Shown piece after piece: positions 11,221-21,560 of a stretch of 64,000 nucleotides of DNA. A program made the position numbers and the translations under genes. The stretch comes from Dryas octopetala (Eukaryota; Streptophyta; Magnoliopsida; Rosales; Rosaceae): the NCBI GenBank assembly GCA_963921425.1, contig OY992839.1, positions 15,417,409 through 15,481,408 on the forward strand, given 5' to 3'. A model generated the notes under the pieces. That model was not told the DNA's origin and did no database searches. It saw nothing but the letters and a program-made list of their open reading frames with translations. The first letter of the stretch is position 1. Every line of letters starts with the position of its first letter.

Positions 11221-12426
11221 AGGCATAGCAATCTATCAACATCAAGTCAGATGCTTGGTTCAACATAATTAGTCTGATTAAAATAAAACATACAAGAGTA
11301 ATTATTTCTGCTCTCTAATGTTGGGTTTTGACCAATTGAACTCTAGCTCAAGAGAAAGATGGCCTCACCACGAAAGCCCGGAGTAAAGGTAAAGCAAGTT
11401 TGTGCAAAATTCGGTCTGTGTATGTTTTGCTTGGGCAGTTGGGCATCAGAGAAAGAACACTGGAAAGAGAGATCGGAGGGTACCGTCGTGTTCAGAACGA
11501 CAAGAAAGACAAAACCCTATAGATTTGGTGCCTCGTCGTGGCCAGAAGAAGCAGATCGCCGCCGGAGTTGACTCTCGGCTTTCGTGTCGATCTGTTGCCG
11601 TTGGTGACTAGATGGACGATCGGAAGCCATGGGAAGGGATAGGAGGAAGAGGCGAGCATGGGGAGGTGGATCTCGCTACCATCCATGGCCGGACGGCGAT
11701 GCATCGAGGTGAGAGAGTGACAGTGAAGAGAGAGAATGGTGCTAAGTTTGAAATGAGAAAAATGAGAGAAATGTGAAAAGGAATTGAAGAGAGACGGAGA
11801 AAGAAACGGAGAAGTGAAAAAAAGGACCGGTTTGGTAGAAATTGGGCCTACTGCAAAAATAAAAAAAGGACCTGGGTCTTAAAAATAGTGAAAGTTCAAA
11901 TTTGGACTTTATAATCATTTACTTTATTATATATACCCAATCCTAATTTTTTCTTTTAAATTTATTTGGCCAAACTCCAATCCTAATGTTTTTTTATTTA
12001 TTTATTTGATTTGGACAATTAAAACCCCAACCCCAATACTAGTATAAGGTATATAGTATACTAGTATATGATATAGAGTTTAGACTTTAAAGTATACTAA
12101 TATATGATATAGGATATATAGTATACTAGAGTATACAAATATACTCTAAAGTCTAGCATATAGGATATAGAGTATACTAGTATAGACTATATATAGAGTT
12201 TAAAGTATATGTATAAAATATATTGAAATGTATTATATAAATTATATGTTTTATGTAAATTATATGTATTATATGTTTTATAAACCCTAAACCCCAAACG
12301 ATGAGATAGGATGACACAAGACCATTTTTGAAAATGGTCATTCCATCCCGACCTACAACTCTGGGATGAGATCGGGATGAGGTCCATCCCGTCCCATCCC
12401 ATCACATGCCCACCCCTAGATAAACT

Positions 12427-12894
12427 TAGGGGTGGGCATATACCTGACTGGACCGACTCACCCACCCATTTTTGACTCATTCATCGGGTCAGGTTAGGTC
12501 ACACCATTCACGGGCCAGTTGAGACACATGAGGTTGATTCAGTCGAGTAAAATGGGCCGGCTGGCGGGTTGGGTTCCCACCGCCCGCTCTTAACCCAGTC
12601 GCCCATGTTCTGATTAATGAGATGTCTAAAGGAAATTAACAAAACCCAAGACTCCCCATAATTCTCTTTTAATATTTTATCTGTACTCATTCTCTTTAAT
12701 TCTTACTCAAAACCCAAGACTCCCCATCATTCTCTATTTCTCTTTCAATATGTTATCTCCACTCATTCTCTTTCTTACTCAAAACCCAAGACTCCCCATC
12801 AGACATCAACTCTCTCTTTCTCTCCTTTATCTTCCTCACCGCAAACTCCTTTTCTTTACTTATGAGCTCTCACACTCACAGCCTTCACTCTTCA
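12427..12894. mobile_element. Second hAT-like terminus, truncated, plus CT-rich leader-like DNA
   Basis: TAGGGGTGGGCATATACC begins directly after the GATAAACT duplication that closes the outer hAT element. No matching right end was found, so this is probably a truncated neighbour of the same family. It is followed by GC-rich palindromic DNA to about 12600 and then C/T-rich DNA with a repeated AAAACCCAAGACTCCCCAT block (12646, 12711 and 12781). The block ends at the insertion site of the PIF/Harbinger element. Confidence 0.5.
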
Positions 12895-13522
12895 GGCTAT
12901 CCACTATGGTGAGAGTGAGAGTGAGAGTGAGAGTAATACATGACTTGAAAAGTGATTTTGTGATATGAGAAGTGATAGTAATATGTGCTGAAGCTGCAGT
13001 GGTGCTGAGAGTAATAGTTGAGAATTATACAGTTGTACCTAATTAAATTAAACCTAATTTATATTAAGTGATGGTTAAGTTATAATTTATAACTTAAATA
13101 TTTATAAAAATTATACAATTGGTTTTATTTTAAAGAGATATTTAATATAAGGTCAATATTGAATATATTTGGATTTATAATTTTATTACCCAAATTATAA
13201 ATTCTATATTTCAAGTTGTTTGGTATTTTTTAATGCTTAAAATGCAAAAAATGGTAAACACAACACAATTCATTGTATTTCATAATTAAACATAAAACAA
13301 GAAAATTAAACACAACACGATTTATTTCATTTCACGATACGATACAAAACAATAAACACAAACATGTACACAAAGGTGCTTTACTAGAAACTTGATATCA
13401 AAACAAAATGTAACACACATAAACGACAAACACAATTGACACACATAAAATGTTGACGTTCAACGTTGGTGTTGTGTATGGGCCCGACTTCCTTGGCGCA
13501 TCCAGAGGTGCTTTACCAAATC

Positions 13523-14545
13523 CTACTTTAGTCGATCGTGGAGTGCCCTTGACCTAATCAACCTCACTCGAAAAAGCCTCTCCACTACAAGACGTGGACG
13601 ATAACCTTCACCTCCATCACATGGTTCAGTTTCATATCTTGCCACAGCTCGGGTAATCCTTTCCTCAACGTGGTCGACGTCATCATCTAATTCATCATCT
13701 TCGTTTTCTGGCCGCTCGTTTTCAATGATTATATTGTGCATAATTATGCACGTTTTCATAATATAATCAAGATCATTGATACTCCATCCTTTGGCTGGTT
13801 TTTTAAGAATCTTTCATCTCGCCCTCAGAATCCCGAAAGCCCTCTCAACATCTTTCCTATAGGACTCTTGATACTTTGCAAATAGTTTATTAGCATCTCC
13901 TACCGGATTCGATATTATTTCGATCAACATCGCCCATTTGGGGTAAATTCGATCCACTAGATAATACCTCATTGTGTAGTTGTTCTCATTCACTTTGTAT
14001 CTAACTTGAGGGTTGCGTTGCTGCTCTTCAGCATCAAAAAATACCAGCCATCCAAGACGCTAATGTCAGTGTTGCTCCCAGGCCAACCAAAGTTGGCATG
14101 CCAGATCCACGTGTCGTACCCGGCAACTACCTTGAGTATCACTGTAGGTGTATGATAATGCCCCTGATATGCCCCCTGGTGTCCCACAGGGCAATTCCTC
14201 CACGCTACGTAACAGCCGTTGAAGATCAGCAATTATTGGGGTGCAGAGGTATTCCACTCCATATATCTTCGGAATCGCTCTTATAAACCTCTTAAAAGAC
14301 TGCAGTACTGTGCCATGGGAAATCTGGAATCCCTCGTCTGGTGCATCATCTGAGTACCCAACGAAGAGCATTCTCATGACTGTAATCACCTTTTGCTCCG
14401 GCGTGCATCCCATTTTCCAACATCGTCTTGTCTTTGCTGGAAGTAGTCATCATGGTTGCACACATCGTGGAGTATATTTAGGAATAGAGATTTCTGCATC
14501 CGATAGCGCCGATGAAAGATCTCGTCAGTAAATCTTGTGTCAGGA
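13523..14545 (-). pseudogene. PIF/Harbinger DDE transposase (ALP1-like), broken
   Basis: Minus-strand pieces line up in order with PIF/ALP1-like transposases. The N-terminal part resembles F.RRYRM..SLFL.I, then GCTPEQKVITVMRMLFVGYS is followed by GFQISHGTVLQSFKRFI (around 14413-14280). After a frameshift and small loss near 14230 comes WRNCPVGHQGAYQGHYHTPT and VVAGYDTWIWHANFGWPGSN with DISVLD, which holds catalytic Asp positions (14.21-14.05 kb). A second frameshift near 14000 leads to YLVDRIYPKW, KDVERAFGILRAR, a TGA where Trp is expected, and the C-terminal MHNIIIENERPEN. The protein would cut and paste the element as a nuclease with the Myb-like partner. At least two frameshifts and one stop make it non-functional. 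Confidence 0.88.
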
Positions 14546-15184
14546 GTGAAGTAGTTGCTCATTATAAGATTGTGGCCAACTTCTTGGTCTCGAGGTATTT
14601 GGCGTCTTGGGTTCGATGTGCCTCATCGGCTTGGTTCTTCATTTTTTCGTTGATAAGCAGCTGCAGCACCCATGGCACACGCCGTGAGATTTGTGATTTG
14701 TTGACGAAATAGCGCCATTTGATTCAGAAATATCTCATAATCTGAGTCGTCGAACTTGTTGTCGAACTCGTTGGTAGAAGACATTCTAAAAATTAGTGTG
14801 ATTGATTGAAGCGTATGAAAGTGAAATCAAAGATAACAATCAAAGATAGAGATACAAGTGATTGGTAGAAGACTTCTATCATATTTATAGAGGTATATGT
14901 GAAATCAAAGATAACAATCCAACAGACTCGATTAAAAGTGAAATTTAATAGAATCAGAATCTTATCATCTTGGAAATATAAACGTCTCATAAGCAAGCTT
15001 ATCATCTAGGAAACGTAAACGAATCCAATGCTAAAGGAATCCGATGCTTGCTCATGACTTGGAAATGTGATATTTAATAATAGGATAATTTATTAAAATT
15101 CATAAAACTACAAGACAAAGAGTACACACATATTCATACAACAAACATAATTGAAACGCACATAAAAATACATTTAGTCCAATT

Positions 15185-16138
15185 GTGAAAAGTCGGTGTT
15201 AGGATGGTATCCTCCTGAGCTTGAAGTTCCATGAGTGGCCAGAGTTGCAGCAGTTGAATTCTATCTTGCCATAACTTCACACTGTCGTGCTTCCCAAAAC
15301 GCTCGTTGTTCTCCGACATGGTGTTGAGGTCCTTGCCTATAATGATTAAGTCTTCTTGCCTTTGTTTTGTTCGTCGAACCGCCCCATGAATTGCTCTTGT
15401 TGTTTCGACAACGACCGCGCTTCTTCAACATGGTTGGTGAAACCCTCGGTAAATAGCGCACTATCGTGTCTGGCTTACTTTGACTTATCTCTTCTAGGTG
15501 GCCTTGAGCAAGCTCCGACAAGTGGTTGAAAGGTCGGGGGATCCTCATTCGCGGTCAATCAAACTGCGTCATCGATATCGGCATCAGTGGGGATGTCAAA
15601 CTCGGTAAGGGTGTTGGCATTCTCATGTTGCCACTTCACAAAGTGTTGTATCTTGGTAAAACAATGGTGCCAACCAAAAGGACGGTTCCTCGAGTCGAGT
15701 TATTGGTACCGTGCATTGACAAAGCTTACCTAATAACATGAAAATAAATCAATGAAATCAAATCAATGAAAACAAATAAATGGTATAAAAATATTTGATT
15801 TTTTTTTTGGCTAACAAAAATATTTGAATTTAATTAACAAAGAAACTCACCACATCAATTTGTGATTGCCTGCTAGTACGTGATCGTTCCGCCACCAAGA
15901 TACATTTGTGATACTTCGTGATGGCTTGCTCTATCTTTTTGAAGTGAGCTTGGACCGCCCCAAGTTGTCACCCATGAGCCAGGGCTTGAGAATTCTTCTG
16001 AATAAATTCATCGTACACTTTACACCAAAAATCCATATTTCTTTGATGAGAGTCGATACAACAATCTTGAGAAAGCTGCATCCAAGCTTCAACTAAAGGT
16101 ACCTCTTCATCATTGGACCAATTGAGACCCTTTACCAT
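15185..16138 (-). pseudogene. PIF/Harbinger ORF1 (Myb/SANT-like), broken
   Basis: From ATG 16138 on the minus strand: MVKGLNWSNDEEVPLVEAWM, then NMDFWCKVYDEFIQK and AVQAHFKKIEQAITKYHKCI. This is the trihelix Myb/SANT pattern of PIF ORF1 proteins, which bind the element ends and help the transposase enter the nucleus. A TGA interrupts the first exon after ALAHG (about 16.0 kb). An intron-like gap (15850-15740) separates a second exon with frameshifts, ending in a Q-rich and charged part around 15.4-15.2 kb. Start choice: the only Met that precedes the W-rich helix. The gene lies upstream of the transposase in the same orientation. Confidence 0.7.
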
Positions 16139-16861
16139 GATTGAAATTGAAAAGAAATTTTTTTCTACAATATGGGTGAGTGAAAATGATAGATAGATGT
16201 GTGAAAAAATGAGATGTGAATGCTCAATTTATAGGAAAAGTGATGAAATAGCCGTTGTAAATTTTATTTAATTTTTTCTGAATTTTTCTGAATTTTTTTT
16301 TGTATTTTTTAATTCTAATTATAATGGTCATTTATTTGTAGCCTGATCACCAACGGTAATTAATTTGGATGGTCAAATCGGCGCCACATGTCTGTTTTGG
16401 CTGCAAATAAAAGAAAAAAACAAACAATCCAAAGATTTGGACCGCTGAGCCGAAACGGTCCAAAGATCTGGACCGTCCGTGTCTGTCACGCATCAGCTGG
16501 AGGCATCAAGCCAGGTCTGTCATGCGGGCCCCCCTCTTGTTGGCTCCTTTTCTGGCTTTCATTTGTTTCCTATGATACCCCCTCATTTTAAGTTATACCA
16601 ACACTTTAATACGAGCCCAAATAATTAAGAGACGGGCTGCAATGGTATTTCACAACCCCCACTTTCTCTCAATTTATCCATCCGCATGTGATTTTACAAA
16701 GTGCGCCCCACTCTCACTCAAGCTCTCACTCTCAATTTTTGCATGTCTCACTCTCAAATTTTACCCTAATTTACTCTCACTCTCAAATTCCGATGCACTA
16801 ATCAACAATTAAGGGCTAACATTTACTCTCACTCTCACTCTCAGCATTAAACATAGCCTCA

Positions 16862-17968
16862 GAGTTCAGGCCCTTCACTTTACCTTTCGAAGCTTGAAGG
16901 CTGAGAGATCAGAGAGTGAAAGGGAGGTGAGACCTCCACAGAACCCGCCCCAAACCCGTTAATAATCACGCTGATACTAGAAACTACATGAAAGGAGTCT
17001 CTGTTAGTCTGTTGAGACAAAAGCCGATGAGTCTTCATCAAACAGGTTAATAGAAAAATGGAAACAAGAGCAATGGCATCCTTAAAAAATAGAAATAATT
17101 AAAAATACAAAGGGATCCAATTAAAATCCAATTGACTGCTACCTTATGATCCTTATCTTTAACAATAATATTATATTTAATTTGCAATTTCATATTGGAA
17201 TTTCATTTAACATCCAAACAACCCAGCTCATTGCAGGCCTTTGTTGTGAAATCTCACCAACACATAGCAAAGCTATCCAAAAATACTTGTTCACATTGGC
17301 TGTAACCAATCTCATTCGCAACAAGTAAATTCTTTTTCTCATTTAAAACTCGAATAATGATTTTAAGAATTTACAGGATCTCACATTCTACCCTCCTTAA
17401 AAGAATTTCGTCCCCAAAATTCTCAAGAAATAGGTAAAGGTAAAACGATTCCTTCCGTTCAACTGTTCGACAAGTACGTACTACATGCATTTCGAACTAA
17501 AGGATTAGTTTCCGTTCTTGCTAGGTCTAATTACAATGAATATTTTTTATTTGATTTATTTTATTATACAGTTATGACGATTCAGTAATCACATATTTTT
17601 GTTAGTCTCATTCAGTCACCTTAAACGGAAATTCTATGATGACTGCAGGCATACAATGCCTTCAGAGTCTTGACCGTTGGATGAGATATATTTGATCTAA
17701 CGGATGAGAACAAAAAACAAGGGCTGAATCGGTAGGCCATAATGAGAGAGAAAAAGGTAACCTCTGAACAAAAAAAAGAATCCTTCTGAGTCAGGGCAAA
17801 CAAAAAACGCAGATCTCATCTGCTTCTTAATCTTTACCCTCTCTCTCCCGCACCCTTTCTCCAATCAAAACACAGCCGTCCGGCGGCAACGTTGGCAAAA
17901 TCGGCCCCAAATATTCATCTACCAGTTACCATGTCGAAATCGACGAACCGATTGAACATCGTCCTCCT
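16862..17968. other. Non-coding stretch with an LTR-derived fragment
   Basis: No gene. About 17375-17440 carries CACATTCTACCCTCCTTAAA then AGAATTTCGTCCCCAAAATT, a phrase common in long LTRs of plant gypsy-type retrotransposons, so a small LTR fragment is likely. 17810-17900 is C/T-rich and resembles an untranslated leader of the transposase unit that follows. Confidence 0.45.
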
Positions 17969-18060
17969 TTATGCAGGCTTAGAAACAGGCATTTGCAACA
18001 ATTTAACCTGAAGCCACCACACGTTAAAGTTTGGTTTCAGAAGAGGGACGGAGCTCACTT
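17969..18060 (+). other. Leader exon module upstream of the MULE transposase
   Basis: After a polypyrimidine tract and TATGCAG acceptor comes GCTTAGAAACAGGCATTTGC, then AACAATTTAACCTGAAGCCA and a GTTTGGTTTCAGAAGAGG end. The same module, also after an AG acceptor, occurs at 47124 (upstream of the GRF ORF) and 53523 (upstream of the Argonaute fragment). Here a TAG replaces the Gln codon. 18045-18140 adds three copies of a GGGACRGAGCTCACTTCACA-type repeat. Confidence 0.75.
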
Positions 18061-18718
18061 CACAAACGAATTAATCCAGAGGGATAGAGCTCACTTCACA
18101 AACGAGAATCAATGCAAAGGGACAGAGCTCACTTCACAAAGAATCAATGTAATGGGACAAAGCTCAACCACGAATTGCACATCCATCAACGAATTGCTCA
18201 CTCCTTCCTCTGTTGTGCTCTGTTAATTTAAGGTATTTTGCACTATGGGTTTGGTATGGTCTTGACGTTTTCCCATTTAATTTGAGAATTTGGCTTAAAA
18301 TTGTTATTCGGGTATGGATTCATGTGGATAGTTTTGATAATTGTTTGATTTCAAGGTATGGATATATTTAGGGACTTCAGAATTTGGGTTAAAATTACTC
18401 TTGATGTTTCCCATTGAGTTTGACAATTTGGCTTCAAATTGGTTCGATTGAGTGAGTTGGGTAGAATTTGGTAGGGTGTACAATTATGGGTAGTATTTTG
18501 TCTGAATAATTGGCTTGAAACTGGAATTTCAATTTTTTAGATTGTTAGTTGCGCAAAATGTTATTCGTGATTGCATGTCAAAACATGATTGGCAAACAGT
18601 AGCTTGTATTGACTTGTCTGAGAATGCAGTTGCACTTTCGTGTGTATAGAATTGCATGTGAATGAACAGTTCATGAATTGCTTACTTAAAAAATATATCT
18701 ATTTTGCAGTAGGAAGAC

Positions 18719-20986
18719 ATGGGTACCGTTTGTAATGGATTTGCTTCAACATCTGCACCCCACGAAGGTCAGAATGTTCCCGATCCTTCAACCCCTACTC
18801 GCAACATGTCTCGGTCCGGTGATATTTTGCAGCACAACGGGATAAATTATGAGCAGCTAACTGAAAATGACCTTCTAGACTCCAAATTTTTGACATTGGA
18901 AGAAGCAGACAAGTTTTACAGAGATTATGCCTTAGCGATGGGATTTGGTGTTAAGGTACGTGATGGGAGACGGTCCATGGTAATCGATAAATTCTGTAGT
19001 AGATTATAGGTTTGTGACAAGGAAGGCGAAAGAGCCAAGAAGTACATAAACTCACCGAATAAGAAGCGATGTCCCAGGGGCATCACAAGAGTTAATTGTC
19101 CAACAGCATTCCGCATTGGGTTATGTAGGAAAAGTGATTGTTATATTGTAAAGAAATTCTGTGTGGAACACAACCACCCACTTACAACGCCACGCGAGGC
19201 TCCTCTAATGCGATCACACCGCTCTATCCCAAATGGTGATCTTTTCCAGGCCACTTCAATGTGAGGTGTATCAATTAGGACTTGCCAAATATATGAGTAC
19301 ATGGTCGACCAAGCAGGAGGGTACCGTAATGTTGGTTACACGATCAAGGATTTGTACAATAAGATAAATTGTAGGCGCCAAGAAATCCTTTTTGAGGGTG
19401 ACATTGAAGCTGCACTTGAATACTTGAGTGGGAAAGTCCACAGTGACCCCGAATTATTTTGTAAGTTTAGTTTGGACGAGGGAAACAAGTTGGTAAACTT
19501 GTTTTGGAGAGACTCACAATCTCTAGTGGATTACACTTGTTTTGGAGATGTTGTGCTGTTTGATAGCACATAGAAGACAAATTACTATGAGAAGCCTCTA
19601 GTGTTGTTTGTCGGTACAAATAACCATCTATCAAGCACTATTTTTGGATGTGTGATCCTTGAGGACGAGACCAAGGAGACATACATGTGGTTGTTGAAGA
19701 CCTTCGTATCTTCCATGAGGGACAAGCGGCCTGAGTCGGTAATTACCGATGGAGACCTTGCTATGCGCAATGCCATAGATGCAGTTCTTCCCAGAGTTCC
19801 ACATCATCTATGTGGATGGCACATCACGAAGAATTTAGCACAAAACTTGAAAGACACAAACTTGATTCAGGCTTTCAAGCGATGTCTGTGGGTCACCTCA
19901 AGCCCCCCTAAGTTTGAAATGCGGTGGACGAGCATGGTTGAAGAATTTGCTGAATCAGAGTGGTTGAAGAATATGTATGAGATTCGTCACAAATGGGCCG
20001 AAGGATATTGTAGACAGCATTTTTGGGGTAGAATGCGTAGCACGCAACGGTGTGAGGGCATGAACAGATTTGTCAATGACTTTCTCAAGAGTGGTCCGAA
20101 GTTATTTGAAGTTATCCCAGCTATTGAGAGGGGTCTGGCACGCCTAAGGAATTCACATGTCTTTGAAGATTTTCAGATGAAGAATTCGAAACAAGTGCTG
20201 ACAACTCATCTTAATGCATTGGAGCGGCATGCAGCAAACTTGTACACCGACAAAGTGTTCAGGTTAGTAAGGGAGGAGATAAATAAGGTTGCTTCACTTA
20301 TGACGGCGCAGCTTGTACAATTTGGGAAAAGTCGTATGTATGTAATTCATACATACGGTGAAGAACATGTTCAGTTCAAAGTTTTATTCCACCATATCAA
20401 AGGTATCTTAGAAATAAATTGCACATGCAATCTCCTAAAATCACAGGGCCTCCCATGTTGCCATGTTATTAATGTCATGAAGGATGAGAATTTGAAAGAG
20501 TTTCCGGAATCTCTCATTCTTAAGAGATGGACAAAGTCAGCGAAGGAATCAACTTCTGGTATCCCACTGCCCGACAACATTGTTCCCGACGAAGCACGAG
20601 AAGTAGCGAGGTACAGTTATTTGAGTACAAGTTGCAACAAACTGTGTTTCCTGGCTTCCAAAACAGAGGAAGGTTTCAATTTGTTGAATAATGAATTAAG
20701 TAGGTTAGCACCATTGTTGGATGGGTTTGGGAAGCAAGCAGAAGATACCCACCTTCGCTTCCGTCGAAATGCTGCTCGACCAAACAACATTGTTAGAGAT
20801 CCAAACATCGTGAGGACCAAGGGAACCCAAGACACAGGAGGCAGACTGGGAGGCAATGGAAGAAAATGCGGTACTGATGCATTTGGTCATGACAGGCACA
20901 ACTGTCCCAAGAGTAAGGGACACCGTAGAGGAAATAAGAATCGAAATGGCAGCAGGAAGATTGAAAGTGACGGCGATGCGGAGTAG
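18719..20986 (+). pseudogene. FAR1/MURA-type Mutator-like transposase with three in-frame stops
   Basis: One frame from ATG 18719 to TAG 20984-20986 spans 755 codons and is broken only by TAG 19007-19009, TGA 19262-19264 and TAG 19571-19573. Domains in order: a FAR1 DNA-binding domain (F.T.EEADKFYRDYALAMGF, then VCDKEG, CPRGITR, CPTAF and EHNHPL); the MULE DDE domain with FDST at 19.56 kb, ITDGDLAMRNAI and HHLCGWHITKNLA; TQRCEGMN as candidate for the catalytic Glu; and a SWIM zinc finger, CTCNLLKSQGLPCCHV. A C-terminal zinc-knuckle remnant follows. The third stop replaces the residue after FDST, usually Tyr. Such proteins move Mutator-like elements and gave rise to FAR1/FHY3 regulators. With no frameshift and only three point stops, inactivation looks fairly recent. 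Confidence 0.93.
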
Positions 20987-21194
20987 CAGCAGGTTGAGCC
21001 GCAGATGCAAAGTTTCGTCTTGAACACTTGAAAGTCCCATAACAAAAAATTATTATGTATTGCTATTATTTATTTGTAGCAGGATGAGCCTCAGTGTCGT
21101 CTGGAACACTTTTACGTCCCATAACAAACAATTATTATGTAGAGCTATTATTTATTTTTAATGTGAAATTAATTTAGATTGTAACTGTTCCTGA

Positions 21195-21560
21195 ATGTAA
21201 ATGCTTGATTCTGACATTGCTTGTTTATTAAGTAAAAACTATTACAAGGACCAATTAAATTTATAGTCTTTACGAAACTAAACAAACTCACATCTCCACA
21301 ATCTAGCTAAGTACATGTAGGGAATCAAATTATAAAGGAAATGAGATAAAAGGATTCCACCAAAATATGTTAGTAGGACACACTTACTGTCTAAATGTAT
21401 AAACATGGGTGGTTTGGGTTTTGGTGAAATTAGAAACTTAGACTTAAATTATAGCCCACGCAAGTATGATACAATGTTATGCAATGTCAATCCATTATAG
21501 CCCGATGTGCAATTGCTATATTAAAGTATTCTTTTGAAACCCATGTTTGACAATCATAGT
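21195..21560. other. Downstream module of the MULE transposase unit
   Basis: 21195-21440 matches 56115-56370 closely (starting TGTAAATGCTTGATTCT, continuing through ACATGTAGGGAATCAAATT and GTGGTTTGGGTTTTGGT). 21480-21560 matches 43530-43620 (ATGTCAATCCATTATAGCCC). These are shared 3' sequences of the MULE cluster. They end in CCCTAAACCC-like DNA that was the target of CACTA-2. Confidence 0.75.

Larger units (their letters stand above)
9081..11910. mobile_element. Pack-type segment with three host gene fragments (boundaries tentative)
   Basis: The segment starts near TAAAGTCCATTTTTT (9081) and ends near AAATTTGGACTTTA (11911), giving a short inverted end TAAAGTCCA. No convincing target duplication was found. 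It carries two arrays of a 30-bp palindromic repeat and fragments of a WAK-like gene (plus strand), an RRM gene (minus) and a PP2C gene (minus). Several unrelated gene pieces between shared ends is typical of Pack-MULEs and also of Helitrons. The superfamily is not decided. 9120-9215 is rich in GCTACAGTA palindromes. Besides the pieces listed separately, 11359-11700 looks like GC-richer genic DNA of unknown origin. Confidence 0.5.
1947..12418. mobile_element. Probable outer hAT-type element, TSD GATAAACT
   Basis: The 8-bp sequence GATAAACT occurs exactly at 1939-1946 and 12419-12426. Between them the left end starts TAGGGCTAGGCA and the complement of the right end starts TAGGGGTGGGCA, a 10/12 match to a common plant hAT terminus. 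The interior close to both ends holds GGGATGGGA-type motifs and ACCCTA-like AT-rich DNA. Most of the present length is later insertions: CACTA-1 at 2691-8962 and a Pack-type segment at about 9081-11910. No transposase is visible, so the original element was non-autonomous and probably under 2 kb. A second hAT-like terminus abuts directly at 12427. An alternative reading is therefore two hAT insertions at one site. Confidence 0.65.
12895..16858 (-). mobile_element. PIF/Harbinger element with both ORFs, decayed, TSD TCA
   Basis: The left end is GGCTATCCACTATGGTGAGA followed by GTGAGAGTGAGAGT. The complement of the right end is GGCTATGTTTAATGCTGAGA followed by GTGAGAGTGAGAGT. The 3-bp duplication TCA lies at 12892-12894 and 16859-16861. 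Inside, both genes typical of the superfamily are present on the minus strand: a DDE transposase (13.5-14.5 kb) and a Myb/SANT-like ORF1 (15.2-16.1 kb). Both have stops and frameshifts, so the element is a dead copy of an autonomous one. A shortened relative lies at 27416-28398. Confidence 0.9.
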
